This document shows, piece after piece, positions 35,024-44,323 of a stretch of DNA of 64,000 nt; within the stretch, counting starts at the first letter, position 1, and each line of letters starts with the position of its first letter. The notes beneath the pieces are model-generated. The model was not told the DNA's origin, made no database searches, and saw nothing but the letters and a program-made list of their open reading frames with translations. The stretch comes from Solanum dulcamara. Taxonomy: Eukaryota; Streptophyta; Magnoliopsida; Solanales; Solanaceae. The position numbers and the translations under genes were made by a program. The stretch is taken from the NCBI RefSeq assembly GCF_947179165.1, contig NC_077245.1:22667740-22731739 (forward strand), given 5' to 3'.

Positions 35024-38000
35024 ATGGGGTGGGACCCACCTCCGGACCTCGAAAAATTTCGTTCGAAAGATGGAATCGTAGATTCCGTCGATACGAACAC
35101 AACGAAAGTTATCTCACTCTCAGATTCCATCTATAGCTCCTCAAATTTGCAAAAGACTGAAGTGATCACTGTTCATTGTTCGAGTGAGGAGCTGCTGCAA
35201 GCTGAAAAAATCATATCCTTGAGAAATCGGGGATTGCTAAAGATTATAAACAATATTGGAGATGATTCTTCATCCCATATGCCAAGCACAGTACAAAGTT
35301 CACAAAAAAATTTAGTCCCAATTGAGAAAAATGCAGAGGCGCATCAGCTCAGCATCGCCGCCAATGCGCCACCACTGCGCCTTCAATTTCCAGCCACCTC
35401 CGGCGATATTCTAGCCCTCGCACCATCTGGACTTTGTTCGCAAGGACAAGGCGCCCCGATAGGAACAAAAACCTCTGGCGAAATCAACTCCGGCGAACAA
35501 ATTGTAGTCGACGCAGGAGCTACGGCAAGCCAAAACGCACAAGATGAATGCCAAAATGTTCCTCAAGCTGTTTTCAATCTCCTCAGTCATGAGAGCCATC
35601 TCGAATCACTGCCACACTCTTCGAATGTATCCTTGAGCTCTGACAACAATGGAGTCGCCGGAGCTCCGGCCAGCCAATTCAGCCAAGACCAATACCAAAA
35701 GGTGAGTAACAGTGTGGAGAAGGTTTCTAACTATAACACATGTCTCAAATCTATACAAACAAGTTCAAATTCAAAAAGTCGTCAAGACGACTTTGGTGGT
35801 GCCGGAGCTCCGGCGAACCAATTGGCAAGAGACCAATACCAAAAGACTCATCAAGGAGTCATGAAGCTTCCAAGCTATATAGAGTGTCTCGAATCACCAT
35901 CAACAAGCTCAAATTCAAAAAGTCGTCAAGACTTGCATCTCCCTGAAGAACACTGTAACAGTGTTGTTCGAGCTGAAGCTGTGGCTGGTGTATTGGATCA
36001 TGTTCAAAATGACCAACAAGGAAATAGAATGCTAATATTGGAAGGCATTGAAGAAAATGGTCATGCCCCAAAAGAAATTTCGAAGGGGAACTTCACTGAT
36101 AAGCAATGGAACAGTGCTCTTGCTGTGGCTCATCCAGGTAAGTCTTCTAACTATTTCAACCAATATCTAGTCAAAAGTGATGACCATATTAACAATGTTG
36201 TTCAAATGCATAGTGACACTGTCGAACCTCATGAACTTAGCTTGCTTGATAATAATGTACAAAAAGGAAATTTAGCTAATGTTGTTATTGTTAAGCCTAC
36301 TAATTTGCATCTAGCTCTGACCAAGAATAATGAGGAAATTCAGAATGCTACTCACAATGGTGATACTGATCTTGTTGTTAAGCACAAGGAGCAGGGGAAC
36401 ATAATACTTGGTAATGTTGAAAAAAACAAACAACCTGACCAGTTGAACAGGGGGCTCAATGTGAAAACTCAACCTGTCCATAGACCTTATGTTCCTAATA
36501 GCAATCCTATGAAAGTGTCTAATAATTTTGATGCTATTAAATCTACTAACAAACCTGCTGCTCTGAATACTGGAAGCAACCTAGGTTCCAGAAACTCAAA
36601 CCAACTTAGAGCTCCAAGTTTTAATATTCCAACTCCTAATAATCATGTGGTGCTTCCCAATACTAATTTACCTGCAAAACAAACCCAGCACCCCAATACT
36701 AATACTCCAACCCCTCCTAATCCTGTCATCCACCAAACTCTGGCTACTAAGTTGAGAGCCCAAGAAGCTATGAAAACAGACACTATTGATATTACACCTC
36801 CCAAAATTACCACAAAGCAAGGCTATCCAGCTGTAGTATTTACAGAAGAAGACTTCCTGGTGAAATTGGCTAGTGATTGTAAGTATACTCTAATAGGAAA
36901 ATTCACAAATACTATGCCTAAGATGGAAACCATTAGAAAGGAATTCATCTTGCAAACAGAACTCAGAGGAGGAGTGAAACTTACCCATTTTAACTCTAGG
37001 CATCTGTACATAGACTTGGACAATGAGTATGATCACTCTACTGTTTGGTCCAAAGGAAGAATGTACATAAATGGCCAACTTATGAGACTCCAACTTTGGA
37101 CCCCCACCTTCAAGCCTGAAGAAGAAACATCTCTAGTTCCTATATGGGCTATATTACCTGAATTACCTTGGCACTGTTATCGTCTTGCAGTGGTAACTCC
37201 ATTACTATCCCCAATTGGAAAGGTGTTGTTCTTGGATTTGGCAACCTACAAGAAAACAAGGGGTAGTGTTGCAAAAGTCAAAGTACAAATTGACCTTACA
37301 AAACAAAGACCACAACATGTATGGATGGGGTATGGTGAGGATGAAAATGGAGCAGGAAGGTGGCAGTCTATCCAATATGAGGGGGTGCCAGATTACTGTC
37401 AACACTGCAAACATCAAGGTCACACCATTCATGTTTGTACTGTGAAAAGAAGGGATGAAGATAATAAGAAAAAACAAGTTCAAGAAGAAGAAGCAAGAAA
37501 CAAAGATAAATCCAGCAATGAAAAGAACAAGGAACAACAGAACAAGGAGCTAAAACACCAAGAAGACAAACAAAATAAGGAACAACAAAACACTAGCAAA
37601 GCTGGAACTGAAAAAAGAGACCAAGAACATGCAGGTTGGCAAATTCAAAGGAGGAAAGGCAAAAAAGATGGACAACATAACCAACAACAACCACAACAGC
37701 ATAAAACACAAGTATCCATGACAAAAGGGGAAAGTTCAGTACCATCCCAGCATATTATCAGCAGCAGCAAAGAAGGAAAATCTCAACAGCAGGCAGGTAT
37801 GCTTAATAACTCTAACTTTAATACTTGTAATATCCAAACTTGTAATGTAGACTCTGGAGTCCAGAGCCTACTCCCCATTCCCCATACAGTATTGGATCCC
37901 AGCCCCCATAATCCCATACAGCAGGTATTACATGTTAATGAAGAGTCAGTGCATTCTATTCCCAAGTTCATCTCACATGCTTGTTTGGTTCTACTCCCAA

Positions 38001-40666
38001 AAGTAGATTATCCTAATAAGTTATCAGATTTCAGGCCTATATCACTAAGTAACTTCACCAATAAAGTTATTTCAAAGATCCTATGTCTCAGACTTGCTCC
38101 TATTCTTCCTCAACTGATCTCTGAAAATCAGTCAGGTTTTGTTAAGGGAAGAAGTATAGCTGAAAACATAATGTTGGCACAGGAAATCACTCATAGCATT
38201 AAAAAACCAAAGATGGGAGATAATGTTGTGATCAAATTAGACATGGCCAAAGCCTATGACAGGGTGTCCTGGTCATTTATATGTCTAGTCATGAGAAGGT
38301 TTGGATTTGGAGAAGGATTTATTGACATGGTTTGGAGACTTATGGCTAATAACTGGTATTCAGTTATTGTGAATGGAGGTAGGCATGGTTTCTTCCACTC
38401 TACAAGAGGCCTCAAACAGGGAGATCCATTATCCCCAGCCCTATTTATTTTAGGTGCTGAGGTACTATCAAGAATGCTCAATAATCTTTATCAACACCAT
38501 TTGTACAAAGGTTTCCACATGGAGAAGAAAGGTCCATTGATTAATCATTTGAGCTTTGCTGATGATATAATCATTTTCACTTCAACATGTAGTAACTCTC
38601 TCAAGCTGATCATGAAGACACTGGAAGTGTATGAACAGACTTCAGGCCAGCTTATTAACACACAAAAGAGTCAGTGCATGATCCCTCTGAATACTGATCC
38701 TGAGATCACTGAAAGGGTCACTTCTACCACTGGTTTCAAAACAACTCATGGCCCTATTACCTACTTGGGTTGCCCCTTATATATTGGAGGTCAAAGGATC
38801 ATATACTTTACTAGTATGGTGTCCAAAGTAACATCCAGAATTAGAGGATGGCATACCAAAATTCTCAGTTATGGGGGGAGAGCTGCTCTTGTGAAGTATG
38901 TGTTGCAGTCCCTCCCAATTCATCTCTTATCTGCTGTGATTCCAACTGCCACTACACTCAAACAAATAAAGTCCCTAATAGCAAATTTTTTTTGGGGATG
39001 GGACAAAGAAAAAAGAAAATACCATTGGGCATCATGGGAGACCCTCAGCTACCCAACAGATGAAGGAGGTGTTGGCATGAAAAATCTGAAAGATGTCTGC
39101 CTAGCAATGCAATATAAACAATGGTGGAATTTTAGGTCTAAGAAGACTCTATGGGGGAGCTTTCTGAGGGCCAAGTATTGCCAAAGGGCAAATCCAGTAA
39201 TCAAGAAATGGGACACTGGTCAATCAATTATGTGGAAACACATGATGACAAACAAAGCTGAGATTGAGCCTCATATACAGTGGCACCTTAACTCAGGCTC
39301 TTGCAGCTTTTGGTGGGATGATTGGTTAGGAATTGGCCCCCTAGCTTATCACAAAGACTGTCTACCTAGACTTAACAATACCACTGTCTCCAAGTTCCTG
39401 AAGAATGGAGAATGGGATGAAGAGAAGGTGAGGCAACATGCACCACAGCATCTGATACAGAAGATTCTAAATGTTTCCTTCAAGTACCAACCTGACCTCC
39501 CAGATACAGCCTACTGGAAGCTGAATTCAGATGGAAACTTTACATGTGCTTCAGCTTGGAACCAAATCAGGCCTAAAAGGAACAAAACCATGACAGACAA
39601 TAATATATGGCACAAGAATATACCCTTCAAAATATCCTTTCTTATCTGGAGAGCTCTCAGAAGCAAGTTGCCCACCAATGAAAATATTGAGCACTTTGGT
39701 CATGCAGCTGCTCAGTGTTCTTGTTGCTACAGGCCAGGATGGGATACTATAGATCACATTTTTATCTCTGGACACATGGCTAGTCACATATGGAAGTATT
39801 TTTCTGACTGTTGGGGTATACAACACAGCAGCAACCCAATGAGGAGCAATATGATGAAATGGTGGCTGGCTAAACCAAATAATGAAGTCCATAAACTATT
39901 ATTGCAAGCTACTCCTATATTTATTTGTTGGAACTTATGGAAGAACAGGTGTGCTAGTAAATATGGTGGCAAAAAGTCTAGCAGTACTAGAGTGAAATTC
40001 TCAGTCATCAAAGAACTCTACATGCTGATCTTCACAGATTTCCCTTACATTAGTTGGCCAAATGACTGGAAGGAGCTAATAGCTATGGTGGAAAGATGCA
40101 GCCATGAAATGAAAATCATCCAAGTCAGTTGGCACAAACCAGCATACCATGTGGTTAAACTGAATACTGATGGAAGTGCCTTGGATAATCCTGGAAGAAT
40201 TGGAGCTGGGGGTATCCTAAGAGATCATAAAGGAAACATCCTTTATGCATTTGCTGCACCACTTGGAATTGGTTCTAACAACCAAGCTGAGGTACAAGCT
40301 GCAGTCATAGGCATTACTTGGTGTATTCAACATGGCTACAGCAGGGTTCTACTGGAGGTTGATTCTGAATTACTTGTGAAATGGTTAAAACAAGAGATCA
40401 CATCTCCCTGGAACATCAGGAAATACATCACAAACCTGCAGGAGATGATCATAATGCTGGATCTCTTTCAATGTAAGCACATCTATAGGGAGGCTAATTT
40501 TGTTGCTGATACACTCTCCAAGCATAGCCACAGTGTAGATAGCATGGCTCAATTCTACAGTGTTCAACAGCTTCCTAAGGAAACAAGAGGATATTACATC
40601 CTAGACAAGATGGGGATGCCAAATTTTAGGAGGACAAAACTGAAGAGGATCAAACAACCTCCTTGA
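35024..40666 (+). CDS. LINE ORF: DUF4283, zinc knuckle, reverse transcriptase, zf-RVT and RNase H, no endonuclease
   Basis: Start: first in-frame ATG at 35024 (MGWDPPP); the frame is open from 34940. Domains by residue: a Ser/Gln-rich N-terminus with ~50-residue repeats (about 160-310), DUF4283-like RNA-binding region (about 604-780), CCHC knuckle CQHCKHQGHTIHVC (792-805), a Lys/Gln-rich linker (about 810-920), RT (about 979-1250) with DFRPISLSNFTNK, GDPLSPALF and the catalytic FADD near 1177, zf-RVT (about 1532-1597), and RNase H (about 1709-1839) with NTDGSA, QAEVQA and EVDSE plus VADTLSK. Plant L1 elements normally place an apurinic-type endonuclease and the start of RT between the knuckle and LVLLPK; those are absent, apparently by an in-frame deletion before residue 979. 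No stop interrupts the 1,880 codons. It would make the ribonucleoprotein and copy RNA, but nicking would need help in trans. Confidence 0.9.
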   Translation: MGWDPPPDLEKFRSKDGIVDSVDTNTTKVISLSDSIYSSSNLQKTEVITVHCSSEELLQAEKIISLRNRGLLKIINNIGDDSSSHMPSTVQSSQKNLVPIEKNAEAHQLSIAANAPPLRLQFPATSGDILALAPSGLCSQGQGAPIGTKTSGEINSGEQIVVDAGATASQNAQDECQNVPQAVFNLLSHESHLESLPHSSNVSLSSDNNGVAGAPASQFSQDQYQKVSNSVEKVSNYNTCLKSIQTSSNSKSRQDDFGGAGAPANQLARDQYQKTHQGVMKLPSYIECLESPSTSSNSKSRQDLHLPEEHCNSVVRAEAVAGVLDHVQNDQQGNRMLILEGIEENGHAPKEISKGNFTDKQWNSALAVAHPGKSSNYFNQYLVKSDDHINNVVQMHSDTVEPHELSLLDNNVQKGNLANVVIVKPTNLHLALTKNNEEIQNATHNGDTDLVVKHKEQGNIILGNVEKNKQPDQLNRGLNVKTQPVHRPYVPNSNPMKVSNNFDAIKSTNKPAALNTGSNLGSRNSNQLRAPSFNIPTPNNHVVLPNTNLPAKQTQHPNTNTPTPPNPVIHQTLATKLRAQEAMKTDTIDITPPKITTKQGYPAVVFTEEDFLVKLASDCKYTLIGKFTNTMPKMETIRKEFILQTELRGGVKLTHFNSRHLYIDLDNEYDHSTVWSKGRMYINGQLMRLQLWTPTFKPEEETSLVPIWAILPELPWHCYRLAVVTPLLSPIGKVLFLDLATYKKTRGSVAKVKVQIDLTKQRPQHVWMGYGEDENGAGRWQSIQYEGVPDYCQHCKHQGHTIHVCTVKRRDEDNKKKQVQEEEARNKDKSSNEKNKEQQNKELKHQEDKQNKEQQNTSKAGTEKRDQEHAGWQIQRRKGKKDGQHNQQQPQQHKTQVSMTKGESSVPSQHIISSSKEGKSQQQAGMLNNSNFNTCNIQTCNVDSGVQSLLPIPHTVLDPSPHNPIQQVLHVNEESVHSIPKFISHACLVLLPKVDYPNKLSDFRPISLSNFTNKVISKILCLRLAPILPQLISENQSGFVKGRSIAENIMLAQEITHSIKKPKMGDNVVIKLDMAKAYDRVSWSFICLVMRRFGFGEGFIDMVWRLMANNWYSVIVNGGRHGFFHSTRGLKQGDPLSPALFILGAEVLSRMLNNLYQHHLYKGFHMEKKGPLINHLSFADDIIIFTSTCSNSLKLIMKTLEVYEQTSGQLINTQKSQCMIPLNTDPEITERVTSTTGFKTTHGPITYLGCPLYIGGQRIIYFTSMVSKVTSRIRGWHTKILSYGGRAALVKYVLQSLPIHLLSAVIPTATTLKQIKSLIANFFWGWDKEKRKYHWASWETLSYPTDEGGVGMKNLKDVCLAMQYKQWWNFRSKKTLWGSFLRAKYCQRANPVIKKWDTGQSIMWKHMMTNKAEIEPHIQWHLNSGSCSFWWDDWLGIGPLAYHKDCLPRLNNTTVSKFLKNGEWDEEKVRQHAPQHLIQKILNVSFKYQPDLPDTAYWKLNSDGNFTCASAWNQIRPKRNKTMTDNNIWHKNIPFKISFLIWRALRSKLPTNENIEHFGHAAAQCSCCYRPGWDTIDHIFISGHMASHIWKYFSDCWGIQHSSNPMRSNMMKWWLAKPNNEVHKLLLQATPIFICWNLWKNRCASKYGGKKSSSTRVKFSVIKELYMLIFTDFPYISWPNDWKELIAMVERCSHEMKIIQVSWHKPAYHVVKLNTDGSALDNPGRIGAGGILRDHKGNILYAFAAPLGIGSNNQAEVQAAVIGITWCIQHGYSRVLLEVDSELLVKWLKQEITSPWNIRKYITNLQEMIIMLDLFQCKHIYREANFVADTLSKHSHSVDSMAQFYSVQQLPKETRGYYILDKMGMPNFRRTKLKRIKQPP
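35500..35935 (+). repeat. Tandem repeat in the LINE ORF N-terminus
   Basis: Three degenerate in-frame units of about 130-165 bp encode (A/G)AGAxASQ-xxxDxYQK...LESxxxSSNSKSRQD. Two units share a perfect 14-bp palindrome GCCGGAGCTCCGGC (about 35657 and 35801). The last two are the most alike. Confidence 0.8.
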
Positions 40667-40700
40667 TTTGCATACCAATAATAGTAGTACAGAACTCCCT

Positions 40701-43700
40701 ATGTATAAATTCATAGGTAGGAGTTTTGTAAAGGGGACAATCTCCCTTACTTATTGCATTCCTAGAGCAATCAACCTACCCCTAGAGGTAAGGATTAGAA
40801 TAGATAGCTTCTTTTTTCTTTTCATTCTTGCTTGTGTAGGTATCAGTAGATTTGGAAAATGGGAACCAACAATTGCAAGCCAGGCAAGGAAAGCTGTAGT
40901 GATGCAGCACAGGAACCAGCAATGGGAATCAGCAATCAGGAACCAACTACAAGTAATTAGAATATTGCAGAATTGCTTGTATGTGTGTTTTTCTGTTGGT
41001 GGGTGCAGGTACCATAGGGAGCTGGTTCTGAGTACAACTAAGGGTCCTCTCTTGGGAGAAGCCTGCAACAACATGCAATTTAACCTCATTTACTATGGAA
41101 GTCACATGGAGCTACAAAAGAGTCTCCAGCAGCCTGTACACCTATCCTTCTTGTTTGGCTTCTTGTCACTTGTCTTTACAGGTTCAAAGTATCTCAACAA
41201 AAGAGAAGCAACAACCTGGCATGCTAGGACTTCACCAAATATTCAGCCTCTCACTAATGCTAACACCTTCCCTGCAACACCTGTAACTGAGATTCAGCAG
41301 GGTAAGATGTGCAGGGTGAGTTGCAGCAGGTGGACTTGTTCAATGCCCCCCAAACTTTGCAGGATGTTAGAATATATTATTTTGACAAGCCCCAAGAAGT
41401 TTCAGCCCAAACGGATAATTGGAGGCGTTAGGCGAGCGACATGGAAACATTCAGCTGCCTTAGGCCTAAAGAGAGGGTCTTTAGTAATTTGGACCCTCCA
41501 ACTTGGGAAACAAGTCTTCAAACTTTTCAGGACTAAAGGAGAGGATACATATGCTAAATCCATAAAGTTTCAACCCAAATGGACAATTGGAGACGTTAGT
41601 CGAGCGACTTGGAAAATGATAACACTCTCCAAAGCTCTTACTGAGGTCCCTTCTTTATTGCTAGTCTGTGTACATTATTTTTTGTTTGGGCTTGTTTGTT
41701 GTATTATTGCAGGTGTCTGGAGTAATATATTAGCATTCTTCAACAACAAATACATAGACAAGAGCACAAAAACAACTTCCAAACACCCTGCAACCTCTAA
41801 GCTTCAGCAGGGCAGCAGGTGCAGGGTGTGGAGTAGCATGTGGACTTGTCCAATGCCCCCCAAACTTTGCAGGAAGTTAGAATATATTATTTTGACAAGC
41901 CCCAAGAAGTTTCAGCCCAAACGGATAAATGGAGGCGTTAGGCGAGCGACATGGAAACATTCAGCTGCCTTAAGCCTAAAGAGAGGGTCTTTAGTAATTT
42001 GGACCCTCCAACTTGGGAAACAAGTCTTCAAACTTTGCAGGACTAAAGGAGAGGATATACATGCTAACTCCATAAAGTTTCAATTCAAATGGATAATTGG
42101 AGACGTTAGTCGAGCGGCTTGGAAAATGATAACACTCTCCAAAGCTCTTACTGAGGTCCCCTCTCTATTGATAGTCTGTGTATATTATGTTTTGTTTGGG
42201 CTTGTTTGTTGTATTATTGCAGGTGTCTGGAGCAATATATTAGCATTCTTCAACAACAAATACATAGACAAGAGCACAACAACATCTTCCAAACCCCCTG
42301 CAACCTCTAAGCCTCAGCAGGGCAGTAGGTGCAGGGTAGGGAGTAACTTGTGGACTTGTCCAAAGTCTCCCAAACTTTGCAGGATGGTAGCATATATATT
42401 TTTGATAAGGCCCAAGAAATTTCAGCCAAAACGGATAATTTTAGACGTTAGGCGAGCGAGCTTGAAACAATCAGCTGTCTTAAGCTTAAAAAGGAAGAAA
42501 TTTGCTAAATGGAAGCTCCAACTTGGGAATCAAGCCTTCAAACTTTGCAAGGCTAAAGTAAAGAATATATATGCAAACCTCATGAAATTTCAGCTCAAAC
42601 GGATAAGTGGAGACGTTAGTCGAGCGACATGGAAAATGCTAACAGGCTCCAAAATCCTATTTGAGATCCATTCCTCTCTACTAACCTGTATATGTCTATG
42701 CTTGTCTTTGGTTACTTGCTGTGTATTTGCAGGTTGTTGGAGACTTACACCAACATGCTTTAACATCAAAATCATAGAGGACAACATCTGCAGCAGCTCA
42801 ACACCTGCAGCAGCCCAACACCTGCAACACCTGCAGCAGCTCAACACTTGTTTGCTTTGTTGCTTGTCTTTGGTTGACTTTCTTTGCTTAGAACCTATTT
42901 GGCACTGCTATGAGGGCTGCAGTAACCTTGGGCTTATATGGAGTAGCACACTCAGCTGGCCAACCACACTCTCTATTATCAACACACCCCAGCACCAACC
43001 TGCAGCAGACAAGGAACAAATCCAATCCACCTATGCCTTCTCTAATAACTCTAATAACACAACACTTGCAGCAGCTCCTTTCTTGCTGGTTCTTGTTTGT
43101 GGTGTAGATGCAGATGTCAGGATGAACTCATCAACATGTGTTTCCAACACCTACATAGAGCACAGCACAGATACAACCACCAAAACAAATACCTTCACTA
43201 AGAGGCCTACACAAGGACTATGCAGAGCAGCAACTTCCTTCTGGATTTTGTGGTTGTTTGGTTGCTTGTATTTGGCTGTTTGTCTTGTTGGTTGTGTTTG
43301 TCTATGCAGGTACCTCAGCTTCACCCCCCTCCAGGAGAATGCATTGATCTCCATGACCAGTCATTCTCAGCTTCACCAATGCAGCTGGCAGACTGCTAAA
43401 AGGACTGCAGTATCTTGGGGCTGCTTTGGAGCAGCACCCTCAGCTTGCCAAACACATTCTCCACTACTAACACACTCCAGCAACAACTCCATCAACCTGC
43501 AGCAGACAAGAAACATATACAAGTTTGTTGGTTTTGTTATTTTGTGCAGGTGCTCCAAGAGGCCTAACCACCTCAAAACAAAGACCAACAAGCAGCCTAG
43601 GGAACCTGCAGCCACCTGCAGATTGGCAGCCTTGGATGCATTCCATCAACAGCTGCAACAGCTCCACCAACTTGCAGCAGCCAAGGAACAAATACAAGCT

Positions 43701-43832
43701 AATGCTACAGCAGCTTGCACACCTCTTTGGTTGAATGTATTGTTGGTCTTGTTTGGCTGTGCAGGTACAGGTCTGCAGCAACCATACATTTGGACCACCA
43801 TGCAGCTACTTCCTTCCTTTCAACCTCCATAG
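40701..43832 (+). CDS. Uncharacterised 1,043-codon downstream ORF of the LINE
   Basis: It begins at ATG 40701, 34 bases after the stop of the preceding frame and in a different frame; the frame is open from 40668. I recognise no family. Residues 204-713 are three tandem 170-residue units, each with Cys-rich WTCxxxPKLCR, two copies of a FQxKxxIGxVxRAxxK motif 56 residues apart, and a hydrophobic segment of about 20 residues near the unit end (LLVCVHYFLFGLVCC in unit 1) that could be a membrane segment. The C-terminal third is Gln/Thr/Cys-rich with further hydrophobic stretches. Units are spaced exactly 510 bp, so the frame is kept. Against coding: the frame overlaps repeated splice-acceptor-like TTGCAGGT sites, and distal repeats (near 42917 and 43405) are read in different frames. 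Translation is unproven; it may be captured sequence in the 3' region. Confidence 0.5.
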   Translation: MYKFIGRSFVKGTISLTYCIPRAINLPLEVRIRIDSFFFLFILACVGISRFGKWEPTIASQARKAVVMQHRNQQWESAIRNQLQVIRILQNCLYVCFSVGGCRYHRELVLSTTKGPLLGEACNNMQFNLIYYGSHMELQKSLQQPVHLSFLFGFLSLVFTGSKYLNKREATTWHARTSPNIQPLTNANTFPATPVTEIQQGKMCRVSCSRWTCSMPPKLCRMLEYIILTSPKKFQPKRIIGGVRRATWKHSAALGLKRGSLVIWTLQLGKQVFKLFRTKGEDTYAKSIKFQPKWTIGDVSRATWKMITLSKALTEVPSLLLVCVHYFLFGLVCCIIAGVWSNILAFFNNKYIDKSTKTTSKHPATSKLQQGSRCRVWSSMWTCPMPPKLCRKLEYIILTSPKKFQPKRINGGVRRATWKHSAALSLKRGSLVIWTLQLGKQVFKLCRTKGEDIHANSIKFQFKWIIGDVSRAAWKMITLSKALTEVPSLLIVCVYYVLFGLVCCIIAGVWSNILAFFNNKYIDKSTTTSSKPPATSKPQQGSRCRVGSNLWTCPKSPKLCRMVAYIFLIRPKKFQPKRIILDVRRASLKQSAVLSLKRKKFAKWKLQLGNQAFKLCKAKVKNIYANLMKFQLKRISGDVSRATWKMLTGSKILFEIHSSLLTCICLCLSLVTCCVFAGCWRLTPTCFNIKIIEDNICSSSTPAAAQHLQHLQQLNTCLLCCLSLVDFLCLEPIWHCYEGCSNLGLIWSSTLSWPTTLSIINTPQHQPAADKEQIQSTYAFSNNSNNTTLAAAPFLLVLVCGVDADVRMNSSTCVSNTYIEHSTDTTTKTNTFTKRPTQGLCRAATSFWILWLFGCLYLAVCLVGCVCLCRYLSFTPLQENALISMTSHSQLHQCSWQTAKRTAVSWGCFGAAPSACQTHSPLLTHSSNNSINLQQTRNIYKFVGFVILCRCSKRPNHLKTKTNKQPREPAATCRLAALDAFHQQLQQLHQLAAAKEQIQANATAACTPLWLNVLLVLFGCAGTGLQQPYIWTTMQLLPSFQPP
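41310..42790 (+). repeat. Three 510-bp tandem units in the LINE 3' region
   Basis: Units start at 41310, 41820 and 42330. Units 1 and 2 are nearly identical; unit 3 is clearly more diverged and fades after about 42790. Each unit contains two related half-motifs (AAACGGATAATTGGAG-CGTTAG-CGAGCG) 168 bp apart, making six in all. All spacings (168, 342, 510) are multiples of three. Confidence 0.93.
42914..43710 (+). repeat. Second repeat family in the LINE 3' region, CTGCAG/CAGCAG-rich
   Basis: Related blocks of about 115 bp (GGACTGCAGTA-C-TGGGGCT...CAACCTGCAGCAGACAAG) occur at about 42914-43030 and 43402-43520, with a partial third at about 43640-43705. The first two are 488 bp apart, not a multiple of three. 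Hydrophobic-coding and TGCAGGT segments alternate with them. Confidence 0.75.
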
Positions 43833-44321
43833 CTGGTAATCATGATGCTGATACAAAGGCACACTTCACCTGGATTTACTTGGTACGACAAGACTAAAAG
43901 GAGCAAAGATGAAAGGAATTTCCCATCCCATGCGAGATAGAAGTTTCGTATGCTTGTTCTTCTTCAATGTAGCTATGTCTGGTACGTAGCATAGTTGAAT
44001 AGGACTAGTGTAGGTTACTTTTCTTTTTTCTCATGGAAGGGGAGAGTCTCCCTCATTTATGCTTTCATAGTTGAATTGTACCGGGAGGAGTCCTCTCACA
44101 GGTTTAATGCTTTCTAGTTATAGTTAGTTTCTTTTTTGTATCGGGGATGAGTTAGCCGACCTTAATAGGTTAGCCGACTTATGAACCACCATAGGATCGG
44201 AGGTAAGGTTTATGTCCCCCTCCTTGTATTTTTATTTTGATTATTTATGTTAAGGCTTGGGGGTGTTGCTTAACCCCTGACTGTGCACGAGAGGTGGGAG
44301 CCTCGTGTAGGGTCTGTTCCC

Positions 44322-44323
<2 letters not shown>
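43833..44323 (+). other. LINE 3' untranslated region
   Basis: Non-coding, ending GGGTCTGTTCCCGT before the poly(A). It contains GGTTAGCCGAC twice (about 44141-44180). The stretch AGGGGAGAGTCTCCCTCATTTATG (in parts, about 44038-44062) resembles AGGGGACAATCTCCCTTACTTATTG just after the first ORF (about 40733-40757), as if the region between had been inserted or duplicated. Confidence 0.7.

Noticed and set aside
40751..43781. Minus-strand frames opposite the LINE 3' region (up to 112 codons)
   Set aside because: They shadow the repeated plus-strand sequence; they have no independent motif and are not conserved between the 510-bp units.
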